Of a stretch of 64,000 nt of DNA, positions 24,041 to 34,925 are shown one piece after another. This DNA is from Coniella vitis (Eukaryota > Ascomycota > Sordariomycetes > Diaporthales > Schizoparmaceae). Every line of letters begins with the position of its first letter. Position 1 is the first letter of the stretch. Under the pieces are notes generated by a model. It saw only the letters and a list, made by a program, of their open reading frames with translations. It did no database searches and had not been told where the DNA came from. A program made the position numbers and the translations under genes. Location of the stretch: assembly GCA_011317545.1 (NCBI GenBank), contig WUJK01000001.1, forward strand, positions 1,713,501-1,777,500. The letters are read 5' to 3'.

Positions 24041-24280
24041 GGTTATCGATTAAGGAATTAGGCGTTAAAATAAAGGAGTTAGGCGTTAAAATAAAAGCGT
24101 TAGGGCGTTAAAGTAAAGGAGTTAAGGAGTTAGAAAATAAAAGGAAAGCTTTAAAAAAAAAGAAGTTTTAAAATATAAAGTAAGAGAATATTTCTATATA
24201 TTACGAACTTTAAGTAAGAAACCCGTTTATAGAATATAAAGGTAAAGGAAAAAAAGGAAAAAAACCTAACTATTATTCTG
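24041..24280. other. AT-rich spacer after relic 1
   Basis: A short run of imperfect repeats (AAGGAGTTAGGCGTTAAAAT and variants, 24050-24130) precedes A-rich sequence. No gene. Confidence 0.5.
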
Positions 24281-24610
24281 CCGCGGACTAAGGCTTACTT
24301 CGGCCCCGCCTTTATATAACCGGCGCCTAGTCCGTGCGTTTTTAAGGCCTACTTCGTAAGGCCTATTTCAGCTAATTAACGTCGTACGAGTGGGGTCGTC
24401 GCAACCCCAACCCCAACCTAACCCTAACCCCACTTTAACCCTAACCATCATTCCGCGGTGAAGTAAGGCTCACTTCGGCCCCACCGCCATACAAATGGTC
24501 GCTGGTCCGTGCGTTTTGGAGGCCTACTTCGTGAGGCCTATTTCAGCCAATTAACGTCGCACGAGTGGGGTCGTCGCAACCCCAACCCCAACCTAACCCC
24601 AACCGAACCC
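24281..24610. repeat. 160-base direct duplication with telomere-like tails
   Basis: Copy A starts at about 24281 (CCGCGGACTAAGGC) and copy B at about 24453 (CCGCGGTGAAGTAAGGC). Each ends in degenerate CCCTAA/CCCCAA units (24403-24448 and 24572-24611). Where they differ, copy A mostly has TA where copy B has CA or TG, so copy A is the more mutated. Confidence 0.85.
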
Positions 24611-24619
24611 CAAGCCCCC

Positions 24620-25165
24620 AAAACACGCGTACGATACGAGCAGCCTCGTACTCTAGGGCCTCAGGCTACGTCTTATCCTCTTTATCGGCTTTCGCTCTCT
24701 CGTACGATCATCGCAGCCTCGTAGTAGTTAGTTAGGCCTATCGCCCAGGCTGCATCCTATTATTCGGCTTTATCCCTCGTGCGACAATAGCAGCCTCGTA
24801 CGTACAGTTGGGCCTATCGCCTCAGGCTGCATCCTATTGTTCGGCTTTATCCCTCGTGCGATAATAGCAGCCTCGTACGTACAGTTGGGCCTATCGCCTC
24901 AGGCTGCATCCCATTGTTCGGCTTTGTCCCTCGTGCGATAATGGCAGCCTCGTACAGTTGGGCCTAAGGCTAGGTCTAATCCCATTGTTCGGCTTTATCT
25001 CTCGTACGATAATAGCAGCCTCGTACAGTTAGGCCCAAGGCTAGGTCTAATCCCATTATTCGGCTTTGTCTCTCGTACGATAATAGCAGCCTCGTATAGC
25101 GTAGGAGAAGGCAGCCGTCGTTTCTTGCAACGCCTTTATCTCCCGTACGATAATCACCGCTTTCT
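24620..25165. repeat. Tandem array of 75-85-bp units
   Basis: About six units share CGGCTTTATCCCTCGTGCGA followed by TAATAGCAGCCTCGTAC and a GTTGGGCCTA segment. Some units read TCGTGCGATAAT (near 24777, 24856, 24931) and others TCGTACGATAAT (near 25012, 25074), a TpG to TpA difference. The array lies just upstream of the second helicase relic and may be its former 5' region. Confidence 0.85.
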
Positions 25166-25344
25166 TCCGTCGGTCAGTTACTATACGTAGTAACTCACTC
25201 GGACTTTCCTAGAGTCTTCGGCGATATTCCCTTCCTACTATATAAAGAACTTCTTCCCTCCCCTTTCCTTTTCGCCTTTTTTCCTCCTTCTTTATTCCAC
25301 CTTTCTTTTTATAAAAAAGCTAGGTATCGTTAACCGTACGTCCT

Positions 25345-28300
25345 ATTCAACGTTACTACTTCGCCCTCCCCTCCCCTTTCTCCCCACCGTCCGTACTAAC
25401 CACCCAGCCGTACGGCAGAAGAAACTCCACTCCTTCCAAGAAAACCCCAAGAAACCCGTCTATACGATAGCTACCTCCACCTTCACCCTCTCCGTTCGCT
25501 ATACGGACCTGGGCATTCAGAATAGCCGGCGCGGCCTAATCCTCCACCTTACCTACCCTACCTCGCACGCAGCCCTAACTACCTTAGCCAAGAACGATAC
25601 CGAGCGAGACCTCTTAGCTCTGCCCGGTACCGATATTCGCCTCTCGGCTGGCGACTCTAGTACGACTGCCGCTGCCGTTCTCGCTAAGATCCTCCGGCGT
25701 AACTCGTACTTCTTAGCCGTCTTAGTTGCTCGTACCGGCCGCCCTAAGGCCGTACGCTACGAGCACCGCTACCGCGTATAAACCTTCCCCTTCGACTAAT
25801 GCCTCTTCGTTGCTAGCCAGCAGCAGAATACCTACGCTAACTGCATCTAGGACTCGCACGTAGCTCGGTACTAAAGCCGGCTCGTACTACTACTAGCGAG
25901 GGGGAGAGAGATTTCCTAGGGGTTCGTACCAAGGATAAACAGAGGAGGATAGGTTAGATCGTATAGAGGCTTTATTGCTTCGTACAGAACCCGCAAGGGG
26001 CCCCTAATACTACTACTACTCCGTACGGAGTTTTCTACCCCTAACCCGTTCCCTACCCCCTCTTCGCACATAATCTTACTTACCTTATATTATAGATTAG
26101 CTCGTATAAGTAAGAGATTTTCCGTCTCTTTCGTACGCCGTATTATTAAACCGAATACCTTATCTTTTTTTATTTTCTATCTCTATATAATATATTCTCT
26201 TTCCGCACGATAGAGTAATATATTACTATTAATACGGAATATAATATCCTGATTTGCCGTTTCTGCTAGGTTAGCGTACGGCCCGGTACCGGGATTCGTA
26301 CGCATTTCCGCCAATAGCATCACCTTAAAGGGCTTATGCTTAAGGATATTCTCTCTTCGTATAGCGATACCGCGTTCGCCGATCCAGCCTCCGTATAACT
26401 CCCCGACGATAACTTAGATCCGATTCCCTATTTAGCTATCGTATAGGGCTTAAGCTGCCAATCCTGCCGATACCTTACACCTTCGTATACCCTTTTCCAA
26501 CGGCATCTTAAAGTAAGTCTGCATCCTATATACGAGAATATAGGTTAATCCGTACGGCTTTAGAGCTAGCTTACCGTCCCCTAATATAGACGGTATTAGA
26601 TCGTTCGTACGGAAGCGGACGAAGTAAACCCCATACCTACTCTCTCCTCGTCTCCTATTACGCTCGATCCAGACTTAGCTTCGTTCGAAAACGCCCTTAC
26701 CCAACAGGAAGCTACGTTTCTTAAAGTCGACCAGGACTATATACGAATAGGCGATATACGCGAAGGCCTCGACCGTAATTCGGCTTAGGTAAAAAGGGTT
26801 AGCTAGGTTCCGTATTTTCAATCGCGCGATAAGCTTGCTATCCATCAGGCTACTCTCTGGGATAAGAAGGGGAAGGCCCGATCTACCGTATAGCAACCAG
26901 AAAGGCCGGAGATTCTACTAGAGCATTTCGTACAGCTTCAGCAAGTCTCAAGAAGCTTCGCACGAGAGCTCGATCGCTGCCTTCTACGGCTACCTACTAT
27001 TCCAATCGAAACACTCCAATAGCTTGCAAGTATCTCGTCGATACAGCCGAATCCCCGCCCCTTCGTACGGCCGGGGTTGGATTTAACGATCGTACGATAT
27101 CGTTCTTTTAGGCAGCGATATCTTATCTTCTGTATTCGTACGTACTATCTGGGACGGGAGCAAGCGTATAAGCAGTAGGCGGTCTCCTTTTCGGCCGAGT
27201 AATGGTCGCTCTTATGCGATATAATTACTGCGGTTAATATACTTCTCGACCGTACGGAGCCCCCGGTCTCTACCCAGCCAGCTAGGCGTCCGTACGAAGC
27301 CTGGACATTTGCTCCGGATCTAAACGATAATATATACGAAGAGGACGATAGGGAAAGTCCTCGGAGTCGTATAAGTCTAAGCCCCGAGTATATAGAGGAG
27401 ACCGATATCCTCGACCGTACGGTCTTTCGGTTTTTTCTTTCGTCTCTTCGGCATTATATCGGCGGGAATCTCTATTTAAATCCACTCCTTTGCTTTTATA
27501 CGGCGTTAGGAGTCCGTACGGAGCCGCTTAGCTTTCTAGAACCCCATCTCTATACGACCCGGCTTACAGCGCTTCTCTAGCTCGCACGTCTGTTTTTTCT
27601 CGAAGCCGAATTTCTCGACGAGCCGTTAGAGCTTAAAGCGATTAGCGTATAGGCGGTCCAGCGCTTCCGTACAGCGCATAGCGAGTGGATAGTACCCGGT
27701 ACGCATACGCCTGTAAGTACGATTATCGCCTGGATAGCGTACGGACGCGGTTAGCGCCACCAGATGGCGGGGCAGGCTTCCGTACGATAGTCTAAGGATA
27801 AGCAAGTCCTTTTCCATAACGGCGAAGCAATTCCCGTACAGGCGTTTCAGCAGGCCTCGTGCGAGCTTATCGACGAGGCTACCCGTCTCCTCGACGGCCT
27901 TCTTTCTAGGTCCTAGGAGGAGCTTCGTACGACGGTCGAGCCTGCACGGATCGTCGACCATACTATACAGGTCGGCGCTAGGCGGTCGTTCGCAACCGAC
28001 CCCCGGAATATATAGCTTCGCCCGGGGCCGCGTACGGTGCTTAGCTTGCTCCAACCGTCTCTCTAGGATTCTATACGAGGCCAGTGGAAGAAGAAACCGG
28101 TTTATCAGTAGCTCCAGCAGCTTCGTACGTTCCGCGAGCTTCTCCTTATCCTTATACATATCTAGGGCGGGCAGCCCGGACGAGGGCCCGAAATCCTTAC
28201 CGTTCGGTATAGAGATTCCTAGCAGCTCGTACGGAATATCTTTATTCTAAACAGCGAGGTTATAATTACTACAGACCGGGATAAGGGTAAATCGGCTTAT

Positions 28301-30863
28301 AGCGTACGAAGCCGTAAGGTCGCACGCTTTCTCCCGCCGCCGGTTGGGCTTTTCCTTATCGTTTATATTATCTGGCTTTTACCGGCAGAGCGGCTGCTTC
28401 GTACGTAATACGGGTTACGCCCGGCCGTCGGCAAACAACTTAAATATCTCTAGTACGAGAGTAATTCTAGGGTTTATACGACCGAAAGGCTTAGTACGCT
28501 CCTCGTACGATATCTCCAGCCGAGGCTCGGTGCTCGTATTGGTGTTACGCGCTACCGTACGATCGCAATCGAATTCGGACGGCAAATCCGGGGTCTTAGT
28601 ACGAAACAAGCGGAACTCCAGATCGGCGAAGACGAGGATTCATACTACCAGGATATCAATCCGCTTACAGGCGAGCCGGGCGACGGAGGGAGCGGAGGCT
28701 GGAATATCGTCTAGGATTTACAGGCTACGCATAGTACGAAGGTCGCACGACAGCATTACGCTATCCACATTGGGTTTCTAGGGTCTTTACAGCCCGAGAT
28801 AATTGCAACCTTCCGTACGGTAAGTTTACTCTAGCACCAGTTCTTACACGGTACGAGCCCAGAGGCTAGCGGGATTCCTCGTACGGAAGGGGAAGACGAA
28901 GGTCAGTAAATACGGAAGCGGAAAGCTTCGCTCTCGTATAGAGGTGGAGAGGGACCGTACGAAAGCCCGAGCTCTATACCGCCAGCTCTACGCGCTCGTA
29001 CGATACATACGGCTACGGACGAGGATCTTTTACAAGCGCTTCGTACGCTCTTTAGAGCCGGTACTAAGTGGAAATCAGCCGAGCAGGCTTTATACTGTCG
29101 TACGATCTGCCGACTCCAAGGCCAGCAATCAGTAATCTATATTTTACCAACCGGCGCTAGTAAAAGCTTACTTTTCTACGTACCCGCGGTCTTAGAGAAT
29201 AGTGGGATTAGTATTATTATTATCCTATTTCTCGTACTTATCGAGGATTTACTCGTACGGGCCCATAAGCTTCAGATCGATGCTATTCAGTTCCAGTCGG
29301 GGCTCCGTACGGGGCGCGAGGGATTCCCACGCGCCGCACAACTTATTTTCGTTAGTGCGGATATCGCTATAACAGGCGAGTTTGCATCGTACGTTAATAC
29401 GATTACTGCGGCTAGCCTTCTCGCACGGATTTATATCGACGAATGCCATACCATTATCACCGATTCGAACTACCGTATACAATTACGCGAGCTAAAGAGC
29501 ATACGACGATTTAGGCAGCCGCTTATTTTTCTAACGGCTACGCTACCGCCTACGTTTTCTCGCTTAGTTTCGTACGGAGGTATTAGCTAAGAATGCCGAA
29601 GTAATATGCGTACGAACGAGTAAGGCTAATTATCGGTACGGGGTTAAGGTAGTCTCTATACGAAGCGGAGCAAGGCCCGACAAAGCGGTCCAAAGCCGTA
29701 CGATAGCAAGAGTACGAGAGCTTAGGGCTAAAATATATAGGCAGCAGAAAGGGGTTATTTACTATCGCTCGAGGGAGGAGACACGGAAGCTTGCCGCCGT
29801 ACTAAGGTGCCCGTGCCACCATAATAGGATAAGCGAGGACGAACGCCAGGCCGCTCGTACAAGCTAGAGCGAAGGCCAGGAAGGGCAGCGGTGGATTACA
29901 GCGACGGTTAGGCTTAGTACGGGGATTAATATCGAGGGGATTACTGCTATCGTACATATAGGGATACCGTACGGGCTTATCGACTTTATCCAGCAGGTCG
30001 GGCGAGGCGGCCGTCGGGCTAGCGAGGTTATCCATTCGGTAATTATTTATAATAGGCAGCAGAACGTACGAGGGCTCCGGGAGGCGCACGGTATAATCGA
30101 AAGTACGAATATACTCCAGATAGAGTCGTACGTATCGACGAAGGGGTGTCGGCGGGCAATTTTAGGCGCATTTCTGGATAGGTCCGATACGGAGAGCTAT
30201 ACGACGGTGCCCGGGGCGGTTCCGTACGATAACTGCGAAAGGCAGCAAGCCGTACGGTTCTAGGATAGGGGATTATAGAGGGCGTACGGGCGTACGGAGG
30301 GGCAAAAGATTCAGCTTCTTTACCGCTGGCTTTTAGAGGTCGAAGATAGCTGCAGTACGGTCTGTTGGGTATTCCGTATGTACCGTACGCGGTCCCGAGG
30401 GCGGGCTGAAGGGCGATATAAAAAGGGGGGAGGGAAAAGAGGTTGGTATAGGCTTCTCGTACGAAAGTACGGCGAGGCCGATTCTACAGCGTACGAAGCC
30501 GCACAGCGGGCGATACGGTTCGAAGAGTTAAGTTATTGCTTTCGGTGTAAGTTACCGCTAAACTGGTGCGAGGAGAGGCGTTTAGGGGGGCTTCGTACGG
30601 GGTATACGGCGGAGGACCGAGTTCTTCCCATCGTACTTTTCGTACGGAAGTGGGAATGGGCACAGAGGCTCGTACAGAGGATGTTTGGGATAGATATTAG
30701 GGATCGTACGAGCTATTTCCACTAGCTCGGGCGGAAGCAGGTCTTCCACGGATACTAAGGAACGAATATACTTTTACTCTGGGAAGCTATTCTTTAGGAA
30801 GCGTATAAGCAGGGAGAATTCTAGGAACGATATAAGTAGCTTATCTTACCGTACGAGATATAA
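25345..30863 (+). pseudogene. Telomere-linked RecQ-like helicase, mutated (relic 2)
   Basis: A second helicase relic, same orientation as relic 1. An N-terminal frame at about 25345-25790 is open and looks coding (VYTIATSTFTLSVRYTDLGI and on). The middle is decayed. From about 27.9 kb one plus frame can be followed: the GGQPGRGPEIL block at about 28166, a DLQATHSTKVARQHYAIHIG block near 28710, Walker A LPTGASKS (29144-29167), DECH box (29438-29449), FLTATLP, a frame change near 29590, STGINIEGITAIVHIG, QQVGRGGRRA (29991-30020), and a C-terminal YCFRCKLPLNWC (about 30534-30570) to TAA at 30861-30863. Stops are mostly TAG, as expected from TGG or CAG. Sequence is GC-richer than relic 1, keeps many CAG and CAA triplets, and is packed with CGTACG. 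Function would be DNA unwinding; this copy is dead. Confidence 0.8.
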
Positions 30864-32827
30864 AGAAAACTTAATATCTTTTCTTATTCTTTTCTTTCTT
30901 TCGATTTATTATATAAAAAGGGTTTCTTAAGAGGTAAATAATTTAGAATAAATATATATTATATATTTAAGAATATATAAAAATAAGAAAAGAAATAAAA
31001 TAGAAAGAGAAGAAATTAAATAAGAAAAAAAAGGTTATATAAAGGATATTTAAAAAGAATTAATATAATAAAAGGGAGGATAAAATAAGAAGAATATAAA
31101 AAGAAAAAGAATAGAAAAAGAATAAGAAAAAAAGAAGAAGGAAGAAATAAAAAAAGATAAATAATATATATATATATAAGAATAAATAGATTTTATAATT
31201 TAAATAAAGAATAATTAAAATATTTTAAAAGAAAAGAATAAGTAAAAGAAAATAAATACAAGAATAAATATTTAAATAAAGAAAAAGAAAAAGTTAAGAT
31301 TAAAATATAAAGAAAGATAAAAGATTATTAAATAATTAATTTTAAATAATAAATTAAATAAATTAAATAAAAATAATAAAATAAATAATATAATAAAGAT
31401 AATTAAGAAGATTAAGAAGATTAAAATTATAATAAAAGGAAAGATTAAAGCTTATAATAAAAATATTTAAAAACGAAAAGAATAATAATAATAAAATAAA
31501 AGAAAGATAAAATAAAAGTAAAAGGAAATAAAATAAGGAAAAGAAAAAGGATTTTTAAAAAGAATAAAATATAAATAAATATATATTAAAAAAAGAAATT
31601 AATTAAAAATAAAATTAAGGTTAATTAAAAATAAAAAAGATATAATATAAAAATAATAAAAAAGAAGATTTAAATATAATATATTAAATATAAATTTAAA
31701 AAAAAAAGATTAAAATTATAAAAAAAGAAGAAGGTTAAGATTATAAGGAAGGAAAATAAAAAAGATATAATATAAAAATAATAAAAAAGAAGATTTAAAT
31801 AAAATATATTAAATATAAATTTAAAATAAAAGATTAAAATTAAAAAAAAAGAAGAAGGTTAAGATTATAAAGAAGGAAAAGGGTTAGGGTTAGAAGGAAG
31901 GTTAGGGTTAGGGTTAGAAGGAAAGAAAAGGGTTAGGGTTAAAAGAAAGAAGAAGGTTAAGATTATAAAGAAGGAAAAAGGGTTACGGTTAGAAGGAAGG
32001 TTAGGGTTAGGGTTTAGAAGGAAAGAAAAGGGTTAGGGTTAAAAGAAAGAAGAAGGTTAAGATTATAAAGAAGGAAAAAGGGATAGGGTTAGAAGGAAGG
32101 AAAAGGGTTATAGTTAGAAGGAAAGAGAAGGGTTAAAGTTAAAAGGAAAGAAAAAGGTTAGGGTTATAAAGAAAGAGAAGGGTTAAGGTTAAAAGGAAAG
32201 AAAAAGGTTAGGGTTATAAAGAAAGAGAAGGGTTAAGGTTAAAAGGAAAGAAAAAGGGTTAGAATTATAAAGAAAGAAAAAGGTTTAAAATTATAAAGAA
32301 AGAAAAAGGTTAAGGTTATAAAGGAAAGAAAAAGGGTTAGAATTATAAAGAAAGAAAAAGGTTTAAAATTATAAAGAAAGAAAAAGGTTAAGGTTATAAA
32401 GGAAGAGTTAGGGTTAAAATTAGAAGGAAAGAAAAGGGTTAAAGTTATAAGGAAAAAGAAAGGTTAGGATTATAAGGGAAGAAAAAGGGTTAGGGTTATA
32501 AAGAAGGAAAATAGTTAGGGTTAAAAGGGGAAGAAAGGATTAGGATTAGAAGAAAAGAAAAGGGTTAGGGTTAAAAGGAATAAAAAGGTTAAAGTTATAA
32601 GGAAAGAAAAAGGTTTAGAGTTATAAGGAAAGAAAAATATTATAATTATAAAAGAAAAAAGTTAAGATTATAAGAAAAAAAAAGATTAAAAATATAAAGA
32701 AAAGAAAAGGTTAATATTAAAATAAAGAAAGAAATATTAAAATAATAAATATAAATAATAATTAAATATAAAAAAAAAGAATAATAATAAAATAACGAAA
32801 GATAAAATAAAAAGAAAAAAGAAAAAG
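30864..32827. other. Purine-strand AT-rich tract
   Basis: The plus strand is almost entirely A, G and T-poor; C is nearly absent for two kilobases. Two near-identical segments (about 31627-31745 and 31755-31865) show internal duplication. No gene. The tract stops abruptly at about 32827, where ordinary sequence begins. Confidence 0.75.
31880..32600. repeat. Interrupted TTAGGG-type repeats
   Basis: GGTTAGGGTTAG units alternate with GAAGGAAAGAAAAGG spacers. Early units are closest to telomere sequence (31880-32040); later ones are degenerate (GGTTAAGG, GGTTATAG). Orientation is the TTAGGG strand, opposite to the tracts at 13.9 and 24.4 kb. Confidence 0.8.
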
Positions 32828-33085
32828 AGAACTCGAACACCCATCCAGGAACGGTTCCATGCAGGGCCCTCGCGGACGACAAAAAGCAAATCCTCAAAGC
32901 AAGCGTACCCTCCACCAATCTGCTAAAGAGAAAAGAAAAAAAATAGAATCATCGCTGTTCTCATTTCCTGTTCATCAAATCAAATAGACCAAAAAAAGAG
33001 TCTTCCATCCCATCATAAGAACGAAAAAAGACAAAAGATTCAAATCGCTGAATGATGATAGCCACGGCACTGAAGATGCACCAAT

Positions 33086-34925
33086 TTACCTCTTTCTCCT
33101 TCTCCTCTTGAGCTCCAACACTTGCTCATACTCCTCCGGCACTGCAAACAACTCCTTATTCGACTCACCACCCTCCACATCCCCCTTCACCTCCTCCGCT
33201 TCCTGCGGCTGCTGCAGTTTCTCAATCCCATCATTGCCCAATAAGAAATCACTAAGATACCTGATGGACTGCAAAATCTCCTCTCCAGTGGGGATGATAT
33301 AATCACTTGGCAAAAGGAACCCATAACTTCCCGTATCACGCAGCTTGATCTGGTAGCTGTAGTGGGCGCCCAGCTCGTGGTAGAACCAGTCGATCGCGGA
33401 TCCACCACTCGGCTCAATCCGCTTCACGCCTTCACCATTTGTCTCTGAAGAAAACGAAGTGCCAGGCACGGCGCCCTGACACGCAGGCTTGACAGAGTAC
33501 GTCTCGCCCGAAAACAGACGAATCGACTTTGCCAGGCCCATGGCCAACTCTTCCATCTTTTCCAAGTTCGGCGGCTCGACATCGCACGTGTACGAATAGG
33601 GAAACAAGATTTGCTGCGAGTACGCATGCAAATCAACAAGGCCCACAAAGTCCATATTGTTGGCCGCCACCTGGGCCGTCGTCCAGTCGCGCAGCGCTGT
33701 CACCTCTACAGATTCCCAGGGGCTCTTCACCGCCGTAGCTCTCAGAGCAGGGGTCGTTTGTGTGGCCCGTTGCGGCGTCCCACTCATATCCAAAAGCATG
33801 GTCGAGATCGAAACCGCGGCAGAAAACCATGCTCGTGTGCTGCCGCGACTTGCGCCACAGTCGGTCGTTGCTCCAGGTGTACTCGATGCCGTCGGGGTTG
33901 AGCTCCGGAATGAAGACAATATCATGGGCCTGGAGGAATTTGGTGATGAGCCTGTCTTTGCCGTAGGCCGTGATAAAGGACCAGGCGAGGTAGTTTACGG
34001 TTGTAGTTGAGATCCATTCGCGCGCGTGAGAGCCGCCCATTATGACGAGGGTTTTACGGGGAGTCTTCTCGTCGTTGGTGCCATCTGCCTCGGCGACGGC
34101 GTTGCTTCCACTGACAATCAGAGCGGGTATGTCGCGACCTTCGTAAGTCTGGCCGATGGTAGTGAAGCGGACAAAGGACGGGAACATGGCCTCGGTCAGC
34201 CGCATCCACCGCAACACCACCGTATGGGGTTGGTAGTTGCGGAAAAAATAGAAGCCTTCGTCGCCATCGCCGGGAAGAGTCGAGGCAGAGCTCAGTGATG
34301 CGTCCGGGTTGAAGTGGGGATCTAGGTGCCGCTGGCCCCGTTCGGTCAGCGGGGCAGGATACGAGTCGTAGACGGCCGTGGCGAGATCTTCGACCAGGAT
34401 CCAGTAGGCGGATGCGAGAGACTCGGGAAGCAGGCTGAGAAGGGCAGCCATCTTGTTTCTTTTGGATGCGCAAGTCAATGGTGCCGTCCCAGGACCAAAT
34501 GTCGAGAAAGAGGCGCTCGGTTGCGTCGGCGAGGGCACGCTCCTCTTCGGCTGTTGATGTGTTGAAGCGCACGACAATCTCGTCCTTGAACATGCGGTGT
34601 ATGTTTGCAGGTCGCACGTCGGCTGTATCTTTGGGATAGTGCGCCCCAAAGACGAGTCTTACAGCACTATCTCGCAGCCATGTTAGGTATGGAAAGACGG
34701 AAGAGGAGGACGAAGAGGAGGAAAAGGCGGATCGTGCGGGGTGCGGGTGGTTGTGGTGGGCGCCGTGGTTGGCGTTGGCGGCCACGAGACTCGAGAAGGG
34801 AGACACGAAAATGAATAGGACTGTATCACTGGTCAGTCAGATCGCAATTGACGATGGCAGGGGCAACAGCAAAGACAGGAGAGCCACATACGGATGGACA
34901 CGAGGAAGGAGGATGGCAGCCACAT
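33086..34925 (-). CDS. ECM14: ECM14-like M14 metallocarboxypeptidase pseudoenzyme (frameshifted)
   Basis: Exon 1 is 34892-34925, the intron 34821-34891 (GTATGT..CAG), and exon 2 runs to the stop at 33086. The joined start MWLPSSFLVSILLFIFVSPF is a signal peptide, so the product is secreted or vacuolar. A propeptide follows, then the M14 fold. Zinc ligands are present: GGSHAREW (His and Glu) and LVDLHAYSQQ (His), with ELNPDGIEYTW and DPCSESYGGEEP between. At the catalytic position the protein has KLRDTGSYGFLLP, with Lys where active M14 enzymes have Glu. This is the ECM14 signature: a family thought to lack peptidase activity and linked to cell-wall biogenesis. Two frameshifts break exon 2: at 34460-34463 (A4 on the coding strand) and 33719-33722 (C4). 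Dropping one base from each restores the family sequence, so they may be consensus errors. It diverges from the Sec7 gene across 1.9 kb. Confidence 0.9.
34821..34891 (-). other. Intron in the ECM14-like signal-peptide region
   Basis: GTATGT donor and ATACAG acceptor on the minus strand, 71 bases. Removing it joins MWLPSSFLVSI to LLFIFVSP in one hydrophobic signal peptide, which supports the call. Confidence 0.8.

Noticed and set aside
27626..28159. A 177-codon open frame on the minus strand
   Set aside because: It lies antisense to the plus-strand helicase relic, whose motifs are recognisable; the minus frame stays open because stops are rare in this GC-richer part.
32828..32920. 5S rRNA or tRNA relic on the minus strand (GGATGGGTG, GTTCGAG)
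   Set aside because: Only short matches; the flanking 5S or tRNA structure is absent.
34054..34500. Introns as the cause of the frame breaks in the ECM14-like gene
   Set aside because: No donor/acceptor pair fits; conserved sequence is continuous across each break within a few bases.
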